Origin: Salinibacter sp. 10B
GTDB taxonomy: Bacteria; Bacteroidota; Rhodothermia; Rhodothermales; Salinibacteraceae
Direction: 5' to 3'
Assembly (NCBI RefSeq): GCF_002954405.1
Contig: NZ_MQWC01000004.1
Coordinates: forward strand, 2,159,909 to 2,223,908
DNA length: 64,000 bases
Shown: piece after piece, positions 62,675-64,000 of the stretch
Numbering within the stretch: position 1 is the stretch's first letter
Layout: each line of letters opens with the position of its first letter
Program-made: the position numbers and the translations under genes
The notes under the pieces: generated by a model
Told to the model about the DNA's origin: nothing
Seen by the model: the letters and a program-made list of their open reading frames with translations, nothing else
Databases searched by the model: none

Positions 62675-64000
62675 ATGTCTTTTCTCTCTGTGTCCAGTTC
62701 CCGCCGTTCGTGTTCACGCCCTCTTGCGATCCTCCTTCTCCTCGGCCCGCTTCTCCTCACCGGGTGTGACGGCATTGGCACGAGCGAAGCCCCAGACCGC
62801 GAGGCTCCGGACCAAAACGACGGCGGCGGGCAAGCCCCTGCGCTCTCGATTGGCCGCACCGCCTACGATTACGGCTTCGTGCACGTAGACACGCCGCAGC
62901 GTCGCACCGTTGCCCTCATCAACAACGGCTCGCCTCCCCCAGACTCGGCAAACCGGACCGGCGCACTGGAGGGCGACGTTGCCCTTGCCGGGACGGATAC
63001 GGAGCGATTCACAATCGAATCGGGGGACGGCTCATTCACCCTGGCGCCGGGCGATACGCTGGACGTGCTCGTCTCGTTTGACCCAGAGAAGGACCGCGTG
63101 ACGAGCCGGGCCCAACTGGAAATCACCCACAACGACACCGACCGCAAGACCCCGCTTCCGGTGCCCCTTCAAGGGGATGGTGTGGTCTTCGAGGGCGGCT
63201 CGGGCAGCGCCAATGCTCCCTACCAGATTGCACGCCCCGACCAGCTTCAGGTCATCAACAACGGACTGCGCACCGAGGACTTCGTTATGGTCGGGGACGT
63301 GGATGCCAGCGTTACGCGCAATTGGAACGAGGGCGACGGCTTCATTCCTATTGGGGAGCGTACCGACGGCGAACGGTTTACCGGCACGTTCGACGGCGCG
63401 GGGCACGTCGTCTCGGACCTCTGGATCCGGCGGTCGGACACGAACGGAATTGGGCTCTTTGCGGCCCTGGGCAACACGTCCCTCCATGATGTGACGCTTC
63501 GCGGTGTTGAAATTTCCGGCGGAAGCCAGACCGGCGCCCTCGTCGGCCAAAATGCGGGAGGAACCATCGAATTCGTGAGCGTAACGGGCACCGTGAACGG
63601 CAACGTGGGCGTGGGCGGTGTCGCCGGACTCAACTTCGACAATGGGACCCTCCGGTCTGTTCAGAGCAGAGCCTCCGTGCAGGGCGAGGCGCTCGTGGGC
63701 GGACTCGCGGGGCGCAACCACGAGAGCTCCATCCGTAATGCGACCACGGAGGGGGCCGTGGAGGGAAAGGGACCTGCGGGTGAAGTAGGAGGCCTCGTAG
63801 GTCGAAATGTGCAGGGCGAAATTCGTCGATCATCGGCCCAGGGCGACGTGTCGAGTAACGGGTCCCGAGGACAGGTCGGCGGGCTCGTCGGGCGCAACGT
63901 GGGCGGCACAATTGCGGACGCATCGTACGCCGCCGGGACCGTGCAGGCTCTCGCAAGTGCGGGCGGACTCGTGGGGGCCAACTTTGCTGGCGGAACCCTC
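62675..64000 (+). CDS. GLUG-repeat lipoprotein with Hydin-like domain (3' partial)
   Basis: 442 codons are visible and the frame is open at the window end. The signal LAILLLLGPLLLTGC is a lipoprotein signal with lipobox LTGC. Residues about 55-175 form an ASPM/SPD-2/Hydin-type Ig-like domain (YDYGFVHVDTPQRRTVALIN, TLDVLVSFDPEKDRVTS, VPLQGDGV). After an IPIGERTDGERFTGTFDGAG start block, GLUG-type repeats follow about every 25-30 residues (GALVGQNAGGTIE, GGLAGRNHESSIR, GGLVGRNVQGEIR, GGLVGRNVGGTIA). Such surface repeats are seen in adhesins. More repeats are expected beyond the window. Confidence 0.9.
   Translation, partial: MSFLSVSSSRRSCSRPLAILLLLGPLLLTGCDGIGTSEAPDREAPDQNDGGGQAPALSIGRTAYDYGFVHVDTPQRRTVALINNGSPPPDSANRTGALEGDVALAGTDTERFTIESGDGSFTLAPGDTLDVLVSFDPEKDRVTSRAQLEITHNDTDRKTPLPVPLQGDGVVFEGGSGSANAPYQIARPDQLQVINNGLRTEDFVMVGDVDASVTRNWNEGDGFIPIGERTDGERFTGTFDGAGHVVSDLWIRRSDTNGIGLFAALGNTSLHDVTLRGVEISGGSQTGALVGQNAGGTIEFVSVTGTVNGNVGVGGVAGLNFDNGTLRSVQSRASVQGEALVGGLAGRNHESSIRNATTEGAVEGKGPAGEVGGLVGRNVQGEIRRSSAQGDVSSNGSRGQVGGLVGRNVGGTIADASYAAGTVQALASAGGLVGANFAGGTL

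Noticed and set aside
1-64000. CRISPR arrays, tRNA or rRNA genes
   Set aside because: No regularly spaced short repeats, no cloverleaf-like sequence with a TTC-loop motif and no rRNA-like sequence were recognised. A covariance-model scan was not possible here.

Overview
The window looks like chromosome of a halophilic member of the Rhodothermota, near Salinibacter or its relatives. This is inferred from the G+C-rich coding, the Asp/Glu-rich predicted proteins, the lack of obvious Shine-Dalgarno sites and the gene families present; no rRNA or tRNA is present to confirm it. Only two segments (about 12.7-13.1 kb and 23.6-24.9 kb) are strongly A+T-rich, and both lie inside a surface-polysaccharide locus.

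Layout. 1-7.0 kb (+): the 3' part of an alpha-2-macroglobulin-like gene, a broken REP-associated transposase, and the helicase gene hrpB. 7.0-31.6 kb (all -): a Wzx/Wzy-type exopolysaccharide locus read from 31.6 towards 7.0 kb. It holds an SLBB outer-membrane export protein, GDP-L-fucose synthesis (fcl, gmd), a Wzz-like chain-length protein, six glycosyltransferases, a Wzx flippase, an FkbM methyltransferase, a Wzy-like polymerase, sugar epimerases (one truncated), a fused WecA/CapD-type initiating enzyme and a nucleotide-sugar 6-dehydrogenase. An IS5-family element joined to a 158-bp MITE sits in its middle. 32.2-35 kb: a ring-cleaving dioxygenase, a structured repeat region, methylglyoxal synthase and a GvpU-like protein. 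35.1-40.6 kb: a graveyard of broken mobile elements (integrase, IS1634, IS5, IS701-like, pRiA4b ORF-3-like, ISAs1) containing a lipoprotein hydrolase and an unannotated 45-codon gene with its own terminator.

40.6-51 kb holds metabolic and signalling genes: a Tat-exported phosphotriesterase-like enzyme, two Gfo/Idh/MocA oxidoreductases, a blue-copper protein paired with a sorbosone-dehydrogenase-like lipoprotein, a GAF/PAS histidine kinase and nicotinate phosphoribosyltransferase. 51-55.3 kb has a large metzincin metalloprotease and an outer-membrane barrel protein. 55.5-60.8 kb (-) is the most unusual segment: a giant secreted-effector-like gene broken by one frameshift, a multi-membrane-span partner gene, and a decayed duplicate of the effector's C-terminal part beyond the partner. 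This resembles a contact-dependent or contractile-injection toxin/immunity locus with an orphan toxin remnant. 61.4-64 kb (+) has an outer-membrane barrel protein and a GLUG-repeat lipoprotein that runs off the end.

Five copies of one 158-161 bp MITE family occur at 18.7, 31.7, 35.2, 40.4 and 43.1 kb. Four have TTA or near-TTA flanks, and one copy sits inside an already truncated ISAs1 transposase.
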